64,000 bases of DNA from Astragalus membranaceus (taxonomy: Eukaryota > Streptophyta > Magnoliopsida > Fabales > Fabaceae): positions 558,001-622,000 of the forward strand of contig JAZGSX010000010.1 in the NCBI GenBank assembly GCA_039519185.1, given 5' to 3'. This document shows positions 1-11,482 of this stretch, piece by piece (the first letter of the stretch is position 1; the number at the start of each line of letters is the position of its first letter). The notes under the pieces are model-generated. The model saw only the letters and a program-made list of their open reading frames with translations, did no database searches and was not told where the DNA came from. Position numbers and translations under genes: made by a program.

Positions 1-489
1 TAGTGATGTGACTCTGACTTATTATTTATCATATGATTTATTATATGGATTGAATTGGACTCACCCTTCTGTTTGAATGTTACCCCTATGCGGTAACGTG
101 CAGGTGATCGCGAGTGAAGGACTAGGTATCTTCACTACTTCGAGTCGAGTCGTCATGCTCTGATACGTAGCACTCAGGGGGGGGGGGGGGGAAACGAAAT
201 TGATATTTATGAATGATTTCGGTTGTTATGTCTTTGTTGACGATTCTGTTTGATTTTGTTATTCCGCTGTGCAGTTGGTTTTATTGACGTTAAGCTTTAT
301 TTGCGATGATAACTGTGGTTTTGAGGCTCTCCTTTTAGTGACGTGCTACGTGATGCATGATTATTGTGTCTGAGCTGTTTTATTGAGAACCGTTGTTTTA
401 TTGAAGTATGTGTAACATTCCTTGCGATGAAAAGAAATTTTGAAACTCTGATTTTACAATTAAACTAATGGGTAGACAAGGTGTGTTAC
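1..489 (+). mobile_element. 3' portion of a class II LTR, plus orientation, cut by the window edge
   Basis: The piece ends in TGTGTTACA at 489. It carries the same ordered blocks as the LTRs of element N at about 44950-45334: a stem GTTACC/GGTAAC (79-97), a CAG followed by GTGATCGCGAGTGAAGG (about 101-120), then GCTCTGATACGTAGCAC. A run of 15 G (177-191) stands where N has AGTGGGGAGGG. Its left end lies outside the window, so it could be a solo LTR or the 3' LTR of a longer element. Confidence 0.7.
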
Positions 490-927
490 ATAACCCATTC
501 TAAGCCCTATTATAAGGTAAGACCCACCCTTACCTTGATTTCACCGAAGACGAAGTCCTTCCTACGGAGTCACCAACAAAACCACAGCAACAGCTCTTCT
601 TTTCCTCTTCTCGTTGTGCGAATCCCCTTCTTCTTTTTCTCCTTCTCTCTTCGCGACTCTCTCCCCTTTCTTTTCTTTCTTTTACGTTTTTCTTTCTTTT
701 TCCTCCTTTGCCAAGTGATGCGAATGCATCACACCCCTAAGCGCCTAGGAGCCTTAGCTACCGGGCTTGGGCTTCTTCTTGGGCCAAATTTGCCATTCCG
801 AAATTATTTATACCACTCCCTTCAATTATAAAAATAAAATAACATATTAATAATTTTAATATATTAATAAATATGCAACACTTAAATAATTTAATCAAAT
901 AATTAATTATATTATTTTGGGTGTCAC
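490..927 (-). mobile_element. 5' portion of a class II LTR, minus orientation, truncated
   Basis: Read on the minus strand it starts TGTGACACCC at 927, is AT-rich, then purine-rich (about 720-590), and reaches AAGGTAAGGGTGGG near 520, which matches the donor-like AAGGTAAGGGGGGATC of the N LTRs at about 43096. The match stops near 485-490, where the plus-oriented LTR end begins. The likely history is a plus-oriented element inserted into this minus-oriented LTR, itself inserted into the integrase of E0. The open reading frame at 481-831 is a low-complexity by-product. Confidence 0.55.
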
Positions 928-1993
928 AATCTTTATCTTCTCGGTTGTCTCCCGAACAATTTCAGGTCCAAGCACCACACTCTCTCCAGACTTATACCAG
1001 CACAGCGGGGTTCTACACTTCCGACCATACAATGCCTCAAAAGGTGCCATCCCGATACTAGAATGGTAGCTATTGTTGTACGTGAACTCTATCAGTGGAA
1101 GGTAGGAATCCCACGAACCTCCTTCTTTTAAAACACAAGCCCTCAACAAATCTTCTAATGACTGAATTGTCCTCTCTGACTGACCATCTGTCTGAGGATG
1201 ATATGCCGAACTCAACCTCAACTTAGACCCTAACTTCTCTTGCAAACTCTTCCAGAAATCTGAAGTGAACCTCGGATGTCTGTCTGAAACAATACTCTTC
1301 GGAACACCATGCAACTTCACAATTTCTTTGACATAAACTTCTGCTAACCTCGACACCGGATAAGTGATATTAATAGGAACAAAGTGAGTAGACTTCGTTA
1401 ATCTATCAACGATCACCCAAATGGCATCGTGACCTCTAACCGTATTCGGCAATCTCGTCACAAAATCCATCGAAATGCTATCCCACTTCCACTATGGAAT
1501 TTCTAACGGTTGCATCAATCCAGCAGGCTTCTAATGCTCCACCTTCGACTTCTGACAAGTCAAACAGGCATACACGAATTGTGCTACAACCCTCTTCATA
1601 CCATGCCACCAAAAAATCTTCTTCAGGTCTTGATACATCTTTGTCGCTCCAGGATGAATACTCAACTTACTTCGGTGACCCTCTTCCAAAATTGTTTTCC
1701 TCATTTCTACATCATCCGGAATGCAGATCCTACCACGGAACCTCAACACACCTTGGGAATCCAATTTGAAATCTTCGTTCTCAGATTGACCAATCCCATT
1801 CATCAAATCCACCAACTTAGCATCTGATTTCTGAGCCTCTCTGATGCTGCCCAGAAAATCATTATCGATCCTTAGCATTCCCAGCTTGACACTATGAGGT
1901 GTCGTCCAACAAACCAGACTTAGATCTCCGAATTCTTCAATCAACTCTAACTCTTTGACCGTCATCGCCGACATATGCAACGATTTCCGACTC
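928..1993 (-). pseudogene. E0 pol pseudogene, integrase part
   Basis: Minus-strand integrase of an old chromovirus. Visible are the zinc-binding HHCC block (HPGATKMYQDLKKIFWWHGM followed by CLTCQ, about 1550-1660), the catalytic core D (SMDFV, near 1470), D in VSDRHPRF, and the E of QTDGQSERTIQ. The usual SDRDPRF reads SDRHPRF, which is not the catalytic Asp. Two in-frame TAG stops (1531-1533 and 1492-1494) separate HHCC from core. The C-terminal part is lost where the LTR piece at 927 is inserted. The frame continues upstream across the E1 insertion: RNase H sequence ending at 11483 joins SRKSLHMSAMTV at 1993, and the 5-bp GACTC target duplication (1989-1993 and 11483-11487) marks the join. 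It cannot give a working integrase. Confidence 0.9.
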
Positions 1994-2723
1994 TGTAACA
2001 CCCCGATAAATTCAGAAATTCAGAATCACCGAAATGCACTAAATGGCATACATCAGAGTAACTTCCTGTTATTGAAATATTGAACACATCTAAAACTTTA
2101 GATAATACATAAAAACTGGTTCTCTGAACCTCATAAACTTTCCACAGTATGCTTAAGTTCCAAAACTTAAGACTTGTATACATCCTGGTGTTCAATACTC
2201 AAAACATAAAGTAGCGGAAACGATTTTACAACTTGACAATGAAAGTTATACAATCGGAACATAGAAACAATAAACGGAACAAAGGTCTAAAACATTAAAC
2301 TATGTCTTTAATGACTCCAAGAGTCACACCAGCTAACCATGCTTTACCGCCTTTGCTTTCCCCTGTTTCTCTGTAAAAACCACAAATATAAAGGGTGAGA
2401 TAAACATTATCTCAGTGAGTCCTACCGAGACCCCTTACTACACTAGCGGTTCATTATGACTTGTTTTGAACTCGTGGTCCTAAAAAGCAACCACGTGGAA
2501 ATACATTCAGTTCCTGTAACCTTCATGCTCATGGCCCTCCTAAGCGACACATGAAGCATGCAATCTTTGTTCCATGTTTTTAGCATAACACCTCAGTCTA
2601 CCTATTTTATAGGCATCTCTTGACCTGTTGGTGAACCCATCCCGCTATTTCTAGCAGGGGAAACATTCTTGAGTCTAGGTTTTGGGGCTCATGACTTCCC
2701 CTCCCCTAGTATGCTAACCTCTT

Positions 2724-2737
2724 AGGGTCGTCACCCT
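2724..2737 (-). promoter_or_regulatory. GACG-tetraloop hairpin in E1 LTR
   Basis: On the sense strand, AGGGT-GACG-ACCCT forms a 5-bp stem with a GACG loop. It is repeated at 9750-9763 in the 5' LTR. Conserved flanking sequence (AGCATACTAGGGGAGGGG-like, sense) is shared with the LTRs of M, P and the solo LTR at 32276. The role is inferred only. Confidence 0.55.
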
Positions 2738-3120
2738 TTTTCCTCTTGTATTTATTATACATTTCCAGTCTGTGTACCCACAATGGGCTGTTAGTCATTC
2801 CAGTCAAGTACCATGTACCATATCAGTCAATTTCAGTGTACAATATCAGTCAAGTACCGTGTACCATATCAGTCAATTTCAGTGTACAATATCAGTCAAG
2901 TACCGTGTGTTATTATCATTCTTTAACATTTGCACTCTCGCGTTCTCTAAGAGCGGTTTTCCATTTTATTCATAACACACTATTTTTCTATCGAACATGT
3001 TCAAACTCATACCATTGTTACCTTTACCTTGTTGTGGCCCCTTTGGGAATGGATTAGAAGAGGATTGGAATCATTTGGAAGGGATAAAAAGGTACTTTGA
3101 AATTGAAGGTCAGAAGTTCT

Positions 3121-3373
3121 CACACGACCCGTGCGTATATGCGCACGATCCGTGCTTAGTTGAACAATTTGCAGAAAATTTCCAGGAAGATACGCACGAC
3201 CCGTGCGGCTAAGCGCACGATCCGTGCGTTAACTACCAGATTTACAGAAAGTTTCAGGGACTTACGCACGACCCGTGCTACTAGGCACACGATCCGTGCG
3301 CATTTTAAAAATACAGTTCATGTCGTATCAGATGGAGGCGCACGACCCGTGCCCAGAGGCACACGATCCGTGT
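3121..3373. repeat. palindromic GC-rich minisatellite in E1 3' LTR
   Basis: Four pairs of near-palindromes, GCACGACCCGTGC then GCACGATCCGTGC, recur about every 72 bp. The identical block is at 10147-10399 in the other LTR. A reverse-oriented homologue is in the solo LTR at 33271-33530, and a two-pair version is in P (28769-28882). Confidence 0.9.
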
Positions 3374-4456
3374 GGCTCCATCAGTTTCCAGAAAACAGAT
3401 TTTTTTCAAGGGTTATTCCATTCCATTCCGATTCCAACTTCCCCTCCGATCGAGGCCCAAACTCAAACACGCATTAAACACAATATTATAGCAATCCAAT
3501 CCAGTACACCCAACAATAAATCAAGCAATTCATAGTTCAACCACAAGTTTTTTGGGAAAACGGTTTTTCAATAAACTCTTTCGATACCAGAACCGAGTGA
3601 CCATAATTTTTGAAAGGAAAGACTCGAAAACACGAACACATTCCCTAAGCGAGTTATAGAACTCACCCGAAGTGATGAAAATCACTAAAACGACGAATCT
3701 AGCAGCTGCCACGTTCGAGTAGCCTCACGAACCTTCTTAACTCCTATCCAACAACAACCCAGCTACCCAAGATCGACTGAACAGCAGCAAGACTCGAATT
3801 CCAGCTACCCAAATGAACTTCAAACAGGTTTGTTGCTTGGATGTGAGCTTTGGTACTGAATATAGGACTATAACAAGGACATGCAAGCCTCTACAACTCC
3901 ATTGATGGCACTTGGGCTTGAAAGTGAGGATATGGGATTTTCTGAGTTGGGGGAAGGTATCTAAGAAACTATTTATGTCAGTGAGTAGAGGAGGAAAAGC
4001 TGTGTTGAATGGTGTTCTTGAATGTTACATGCATTAAGGGTTATGAATTTCCCCTCCCTCTCCTTCTCTTCCTCTTTCTCGCAACCCTCCTCTCTTTCTC
4101 TCTATTCTCCCTCTGCTGTGTTTTTGATTCAGATTGCACAAGTGAGGTGTGTGTTTGCTCTATGTTAGCTGGTCACTCACTTAAGTGAGTTAAAAGACCA
4201 GAATGCCCCTTCCCTCTAATATTCTCCTAATACACACTTAACATGTTATAATACCACAATCTACTGACTTAACATAATCATTTCAATTATGTATGACTAA
4301 AAATAATATTCATTTCAACATCACATAATTTAGTAATTACGCTAATTAATAGATTCATGCTAAACTGTTGTGCTAAATATTTTATCTATTAAATAATTTA
4401 CCTTAACCTCTTTGCTAATTTAAATAATTTAAATTAGCTAATTAGGGGATGTTACA

Positions 4457-4468
4457 ATCACCCCAACT
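4457..4468 (-). promoter_or_regulatory. E1 polypurine tract
   Basis: On the minus strand AGTTGGGGTGAT lies directly against the 3' LTR and follows GAGGACAAAATTTTTGA. This is the usual plus-strand primer position of plant chromoviruses. Confidence 0.85.
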
Positions 4469-4504
4469 TCAAAAATTTTGTCCTCAAAATTGACAAAACA
4501 TACC

Positions 4505-7500
4505 TTACTCGAACAAATACGGATATTTCTCCCGCATGCACTCCTCTACTTCCCATGTCGCTTCGTCAGGTGACACACCGTCCCAAAGCACCTTGACAAT
4601 AGGAATTGACCTCGTCCGGAGCGTTTTCTCGCCACGTTCGATGATCCTGATTGGGGTAGGATGATAAGATAGATCCGTTCTGATGTCAATCGCTTCATGG
4701 CTCAAAGGTTGATTCGGATCATGAATATATTTCCTCAGCTGCGATACATGAAACACATCATGTAGTCTGGACAATTCTGGAGGTAAGGCAATGCGATACG
4801 CTACCGGCCCAACTCGTTCGATAATCTGGAAGGGTCCAACATACCGAGGACTGAGCTTCTTCGCTCGCAAAGCAATACCGGTCCCAATGGTTGGAGAAAG
4901 TTTCAAAAAGACATGATCTCCTTCTTCGAATTCTAACGGCCTTCTTCTCTTATCCGCATAACTCTTTTGCCGACTCTGCGCGGCTTTCATCCTTTCTCTG
5001 ATTTGACGGATCTTCTCCGCAGTCTCCCGGACTAAATCTGGTCCCAACAATCTCTGCTCACCTACATCCCACCAACACAATGGTGTTCTGCACTTCCTTC
5101 CATACAATGCTTCATATGGAGCCATTCCGATACTAGAATGATAACTGTTGTTGTATGAGAATTCCACCAATGGAAGGTGATCCTCCCATCTGCCTCCACT
5201 ATCGAGTACACAAGCTCTCAACATATCCTCCAATGTCTGGATTGTCCTCTCAGTCTGCCCGTCTGTCTGAGGATGGTAAGCAGTGCTAACACACACTTTT
5301 GTTCCCAACGCCATGTTCAATGCTCTCCAAAATCGAGATGTAAACTTGGGATCTCGATCACAGATGATACTTGTAGGGATTCCATGCAACTTAACAATAT
5401 TCTTGAGATATTCATCTGCTAACCTAGCAACCTTGTGAGTCGAACGCACTGGAATAAAATGAGCGGACTTGGTCAGGCGATCCACCACTACCCAAATAGA
5501 ATCATTTCCGGTTTGGGACCGCGGCAATCCCATGACAAAATCCATAGATATGCTTTCCCATTTCCATTCAGGTACATTCAACGGTTGTAACTGGCCGCCT
5601 GGCTTCCGGTGCTCTATCTTAACCTTTTGACACGTCAAGCATCGAGACACAAACTCTGCTATATCCACTTTCATACCTGGCCACCAGTACAATTGCTTCA
5701 TATCTCGATACATCTTGGTAGACCCAGGATGTATTGAGAACTGACTCTTATGAGCTTCTTCTAAAACTTGCCTCTTCACATCCTCATCATTCGGCACACA
5801 GATTCTGCCATCAAAACAAATTACGCCATCACCGTCTTCGGTGTAACTCGGCAATCTCTTCTGCGCTTGCAGCTCTACATGACCTTCTTGGGCTGAGCGA
5901 ATTAGATTCCTCAATGAACTTGAAATCTGAATGTGACTCAACACCAACCTGTTCCTTCTTGACTTAACTCTCAAATTGAGGTCTCTGAATGATTCCAACA
6001 ATGACATCTCGTGCATCATCAGCTTTGCAGTATGGATAGACTTTCTGCTTAAAGCATCGGCAACAACATTAGCCTTACCAGGATGATACTTCAATTCGAA
6101 ATCATAATCCTTCAGGAATTCTACCCATCTCCTCTGCCTGTTGTTCAACTCCTTTTGGTCAAACAAATACTTGAGACTTTTGTGGTCACTAAAGACTTCG
6201 AAACGAGACCCATACAGGTAATGTCTCCAAATCTTTAGGGCAAACACAATCGCCGCCAACTCTAAATCATGAGTCGGGTAATTCTCTTCATGTGGCTTCA
6301 ACTGCCTGGAGGCATAAGCAACCACTTGTTGATTCTGCATTAGGACACATCCTAAACCCTTACCAGAAGCGTCGCAATAGATTTGGAATCCTACTGACGG
6401 ATCAGGAAGAATCAGGATAGGTGCAGAAGTCAAACGACCCTTCAATTCCGTGAAACAATTTTCACAGTCAGAGTCCCAAACAAACGGCTGACCCTTGCGA
6501 GTTAACCGAGTGAGTGGAAGAACCAACTGGGAAAATCCTTGAATGAATCTTCGATAGTACCCAGCTAATCCTAAGAAACTTCTTACCTCAGGTAACCGTA
6601 GACGGCTGCTCCCAGTCTACCACAGCTTCGATCTTACTGGGATCCACAGCAACACCTGTCCTAGATATTACGTGGCCCAGAAACTTAACTTCTGGCATCC
6701 AAAAATCACATTTGGACGGCTTAGCATACAACTTCTTCTCTCGGAGTACGTTCAGAACAATTCGGAGATGTTGCACATGCTCCTCAATCGTCTTAGAGAA
6801 CACCAAGATATCATCGATGAACACTACCACAAACTGATCCAGATAAGGATTAAAAATTCGATTCATATAATCCATGAATACAGCTGGAGCATTGGTCAAA
6901 CCGAAGGGCATCACTACGAATTCATAGTGTCCATATCTCGTACGGAAAGCGGTCTTCGGGACGTCCAAAGCTCGAACCCTGATTTGGTGATAACCGGACC
7001 TTAAATCAATCTTTGAAAATACAGAAGCTCCCCTCAACTGATCTAGCAAATCATCAATTCTCGGTAGAGGGTACTTGTTCTTGACGGTCACCTTATTCAA
7101 CTGACGATAATCGATACACAATCTCATACTTCCGTCCTTCTTCTTGACAAGCAACACTGGAGCACCCCATGGTGAGGCACTCGGCCGGATGAACCGTTTG
7201 GAAATTAGCTCTTCCAGTTGAACTTTCAGTTCCCTCAACTCTAATGGCGACATTCTATACGGGGCTATAGAAATAGGTCCAGTGCCCGGAACCAACTCTA
7301 TAGAAAATTCCACCTCACGATCCGGAGGAAATGAAGGAACTTCATCGGGAAACACATCAAGAAATTCATTAACAACTTGCACCAAAGATAAATCCTGACC
7401 TGTCTCAGTGGATGCAGACAGCATCATGACGTAAGCTTCCGCGCCTTGGAACAGATAATTACTGGCCGAAGTGAAAGAAATAACAGCTTCAGAATTTGGC

Positions 7501-8873
7501 GGTTGTAGCTCTACCGACTCGGAGGCAAAACCGATAGTTCGATGGAAGCAATCTATAGTCACATGGTTGGCCGTCATCCAACTCATTCCTAGGACGACAT
7601 CCATGCCCTTCATTGGTAAACAAATGAAGTCTACTACAAAATTCCTGTCTCCAATGGATAGAAGACAATTTTCACATATCGCTTGGGTCTGAACACTACC
7701 CTCGGCAGCAGTCTTAATGGAGATTGGTTGAGGCAAGGGAGTTAAAGCCAATCCCAACCGTTCGGCACAAACTTTAGATATAAAACAATGAGTCGCACCT
7801 GAATCATATAAAATACTAACGGAGTTATTAAAAAGAGATCCCATACCCCTTAGTAGATTATCTGACGGTGTGACTTTCTGGGCGTCCAAGGTGTAAACTC
7901 TCCCATGAGTTGTAGTAGCAGCAGGGTTACTTCCTTGACTCTTCTCTTTCTCTGGGCAGTCCCGTGCAAAATGACCGTCTTTCTTGCAGAAATAACACTG
8001 GTTGGATCCCATCTGGCATTTCCCTTGATGGTACTTTCCACAGTTGGAACATGTACTGAACCTTGAGGAGTTCGATGACTGAACCTGCTTCCCTTTGTTG
8101 GAGTTGTGCCTGGGACCCGTCTGATGGTTAGATGATCCAACATTCTTCTTATTCTGATGGAATACCTTTCTGCTTGCATATAACCTCTTCAAGTCACTCT
8201 CAGCTATGTGTGCTTGTTGAACCATGGCAGCATAGTTAGTATAGGCAAAAGAACTCAAACTCTGAGCAATGTCTTCCCTTAGCCCATACTTGAACCTTTC
8301 GGTTTTCCACTTGTCATTGGGAGCATACCCGGCCAAACCGAAGAATTGATATAACTCTTCAAACTTAGCCGCGTACTGACCCACAGTTGAACTTCCTTGA
8401 GTGAGAGTCAGAAACTCGTTCTCCTTGTCGAACCTCATGGCTGTCGGAAAGAACTGCTCCAAAAATACCTGCTTGAAATGTTCCCAAGTCTGGGGAGTAC
8501 CCAGAGTTACCATCATGGCTTTGGCATTAGTCCACCAGTTGTTAGCTTCTCCTTTCAGCATATGAGTTGCCAATCTCAACTTGTCATCATCAGTTACTTG
8601 CATAGCTACGAAGATCTTCTCTATATCATCTAGCCAATGCTGAGCTTCCATAACATCCGGTCCTCCTCGGAACTCGGATGGCTTCATTTTCAGAAATTCA
8701 GAGAAAACCCTCCTTGGGTCAACTTGAGGCTCAGGGACTTGTTGGGGCTGAGCTTGAGCATTCTGTTGCATCTGCAACATATCTTCCATCATCTTCTGTT
8801 GCCTCTCGATCACGTTCTGCATCCATGCAGAATGCGGATCAACTGGTGGGTTATTCCTCGATCCTCCTGCCAT
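4505..8873 (-). pseudogene. E1 gag-pol polyprotein with one frameshift
   Basis: Single gag-protease-RT-RNase H-integrase-chromodomain frame on the minus strand, about 1,455 codons. The start is taken at ATG 8873 (MAGGSRNNPPVDPHSAW); the open frame runs further upstream into the LTR, but M starts at the equivalent point. Visible are gag, two zinc knuckles (CSNCGKYHQGKC, CYFCKKDGHFARDC), protease DSGATHCF, RT FVVVFIDDILVF, RNase H (DASGKGLG, SDHKSLKYLF, NVVADALSR), integrase HHCC (HPGSTKMYRDMKQLYWW...CLTCQ) and D,D35E core (SMDFV, ICDRDPKF, QTDGQTER), GPY/F-type module (LSPRYVGPFQII) and a chromodomain (IPIVKVLWDGVSPDEATWEV) ending at the TAA at 4505-4507. A one-base insertion near 6590-6591, at the RT/RNase H boundary, creates a TGA at 6588-6590. 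Pieces 6588-8873 and 4505 to about 6590 are otherwise clean, so the break is recent. Confidence 0.95.
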
Positions 8874-9004
8874 AATTCTGCAAATGATACACCAAGTATT
8901 AAGTTGATCAGTCTCAATGTCTCTTAGTATCACAAGAAGCAAGATAGCAGAGTTACTCGAGGGACAAAACCACCTTAACTGTCTAAGCCCGACTAGGTCG
9001 AACT

Positions 9005-9016
9005 GCTCTGATACCA
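9005..9016 (-). promoter_or_regulatory. E1 primer-binding site (tRNA-iMet)
   Basis: On the minus strand TGGTATCAGAGC lies 3 nt inside the 5' LTR. It is complementary to the 3' end of plant initiator tRNA-Met. Confidence 0.92.
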
Positions 9017-9019
9017 TAA

Positions 9020-11482
9020 TGTAACACCCCGATAAATTCAGAAATTCAGAATCACCGAAATGCACTAAATGGCATACATCAGAGTAACTTCCTGTTATTG
9101 AAATATTGAACACATCTAAAACTTTAGATAATACATAAAAACTGGTTCTCTGAACCTCATAAACTTTCCACAGTATGCTTAAGTTCCAAAACTTAAGACT
9201 TGTATACATCCTGGTGTTCAATACTCAAAACATAAAGTAGCGGAAACGATTTTACAACTTGACAATGAAAGTTATACAATCGGAACATAGAAACAATAAA
9301 CGGAACAAAGGTCTAAAACATTAAACTAGGTCTTCAATGACTCCAAGAGTCACACCAGCTAACCATGCTTTACCGCCTTTGCTTTCCCCTGTTTCTCTGT
9401 AAAAACCACAAATATAAAGGGTGAGATAAACATTATCTCAGTGAGTCCTATCGAGACCCCTTACTACACTAGCGGTTCATTATGACTTGTTTTGAACTCG
9501 TGGTCCTAAAAAGCAACCACGTGGAAATACATTCAGTTCCTGTAACCTTCATGCTCATGGCCCTCCTAAGCGACACATGAAGCATGCAATCTTTGTTCCA
9601 TGTTTTTAGCATAACACCTCAGTCTACCTATTTTATAGGCATCTCTTGACCTGTTGGTGAACCCATCCCGCTATTTCTAGCAGGGGAAACATTCTTGAGT
9701 CTAGGTTTTGGGGCTCATGACTTCCCCTCCCCTAGTATGCTAACCTCTTAGGGTCGTCACCCTTTTTCCTCTTGTATTTATTATACATTTCCAGTCTGTG
9801 TACCCACAATGGGCTGTTAGTCATTCCAGTCAAGTACCATGTACCATATCAGTCAATTTCAGTGTACAATATCAGTCAAGTACCGTGTACCATATCAGTC
9901 AATCTCAGTGTACAATATCAGTCAAGTACCGTGTGTTATTATCATTCTTTAACATTTGCACTCTCGCGTTCTCTAAGAGCGGTTTTCCATTTTATTCATA
10001 ACACACTATTTTTCTATCGAACATGTTCAAACTCATACCATTGTTACCTTTACCTTGTTGTGGCCCCTTTGGGAATGGATTAGAAGAGGATTGGAATCAT
10101 TTGGAAGGGATAAAAAGGTACTTTGAAATTGAAGGTCAGAAGTTCTCACACGACCCGTGCGTATATGCGCACGATCCGTGCTTAGTTGAACAATTTGCAG
10201 AAAATTTCCAGGAAGATACGCACGACCCGTGCGGCTAAGCGCACGATCCGTGCGTTAACTACCAGATTTACAGAAAGTTTCAGGGACTTACGCACGACCC
10301 GTGCTACTAGGCACACGATCCGTGCGCATTTTAAAAATACAGTTCATGTCGTATCAGATGGAGGCGCACGACCCGTGCCCAGAGGCACACGATCCGTGTG
10401 GCTCCATCAGTTTCCAGAAAACAGATTTTTTTCAAGGGTTATTCCATTCCATTCCGATTCCAACTTCCCCTCCGATCGAGGCCCAAACTCAAACACGCAT
10501 TAAACACAATATTATAGCAATCCAATCCAGTACACCCAACAATAAATCAAGCAATTCATAGTTCAATCACAAGTTTTTTGGGAAAACGGTTTTTCAATAA
10601 ACTCTTTCGATACCAGAACCGAGTGACCATAATTTTTGAAAGGAAAGACTCGAAAACACGAACACATTCCCTAAGCGAGTTATAGAACTCACCCGAAGTG
10701 ATGAAAATCACTAAAACGACGAATCTAGCAGCTGCCACGTTCGAGTAGCCTCACGAACCTTCTTAACTCCTATCCAACAACAACCCAGCTACCCAAGATC
10801 GACTGAACAGCAGCAAGACTCGAATTCCAGCTACCCAAATGAACTTCAAACAGGTTTGTTGCTTGGATGTGAGCTTTGGTACTGAATATAGGACTATAAC
10901 AAGGACATGCAAGCCTCTACAACTCCATTGATGGCACTTGGGCTTGAAAGTGAGGATATGGGATTTTCTGAGTTGGGGGAAGGTATCTAAGAAACTATTT
11001 ATGTCAGTGAGTAGAGGAGGAAAAGCTGTGTTGAATGGTGTTCTTGAATGTTACATGCATTAAGGGTTATGAATTTCCCCTCCCTCTCCTTCTCTTCCTC
11101 TTTCTCGCAACCCTCCTCTCTTTCTCTCTATTCTCCCTCTGCTGTGTTTTTGATTCAGATTGCACAAGTGAGGTGTGTGTTTGCTCTATGTTAGCTGGTC
11201 ACTCACTTAAGTGAGTTAAAAGACCAGAATGCCCCTTCCCTCTAATATTCTCCTAATACACACTTAACATGTTATAATACCACAATCTACTGACTTAACA
11301 TAATCATTTCAATTATGTATGACTAAAAATAATATTCATTTCAACATCACATAATTTAGTAATTACGCTAATTAATAGATTCATGCTAAACTGTTGTGCT
11401 AAATATTTTATCTATTAAATAATTTACCTTAACCTCTTTGCTAATTTAAATAATTTAAATTAGCTAATTAGGGGATGTTACA
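9020..11482 (-). repeat. E1 5' LTR (right copy)
   Basis: It has the same length and content as 1994-4456. Differences noticed by eye are two near 9328-9335, one near 9450 (ACCGAGACC versus ATCGAGACC), one near 9903 and one near 10567. It contains the palindromic minisatellite at 10147-10399 and the GACG hairpin at 9750-9763. As the 5' LTR it would hold the active promoter; no unambiguous TATA box was seen. Confidence 0.95.
10147..10399. repeat. palindromic GC-rich minisatellite in E1 5' LTR
   Basis: Identical in layout to 3121-3373: four pairs of 13-bp near-palindromes GCACGACCCGTGC and GCACGATCCGTGC. Confidence 0.9.

Larger units (their letters stand above)
1994..4456 (-). repeat. E1 3' LTR (left copy)
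   Basis: Plus-coordinate ends are TGTAACACCCC and GGGGATGTTACA. In the sense (minus) direction the order is: AT-rich 5' end, purine-rich stretch (about 4140-4060), donor-like GTGAGTTCTATAACTC (near 3670), palindromic GCACGRYCCGTGC minisatellite (3121-3373), about 44-bp repeats (2803-2910), GACG-loop hairpin (2724-2737), acceptor-like TTTTTACAG followed by AGAAACAGGG (near 2370), anti-PBS heptamer (about 2052-2058), end. Short open frames such as 2746-3057 and 3160-3477 come from these repeats and recur in the other LTR; they are not taken as genes. Confidence 0.95.
1994..11482 (-). mobile_element. E1: full-length chromovirus (Ty3/gypsy, Tekay/Del-like), minus strand
   Basis: Two LTRs of 2,463 bp each (1994-4456 and 9020-11482) flank gag-pol. 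They differ at only about 5 positions by eye. The target-site duplication is GACTC (1989-1993 and 11483-11487). Primer-binding and polypurine sites are in the right places. At a commonly used plant LTR rate (1.3e-8 per site per year) about 0.2% divergence suggests insertion of the order of 80,000 years ago. The element sits inside E0 pol. A one-base insertion in pol is the only break noticed. Confidence 0.97.

Noticed and set aside
177..191. G15 run as a quadruplex element
   Set aside because: A single homopolymer without separated G tracts; length is probably slippage or sequencing noise.
6588..9221. An 877-codon protein starting at 9221 (E1)
   Set aside because: The first 116 codons lie in the LTR and across the primer-binding site; the family start is at 8873.
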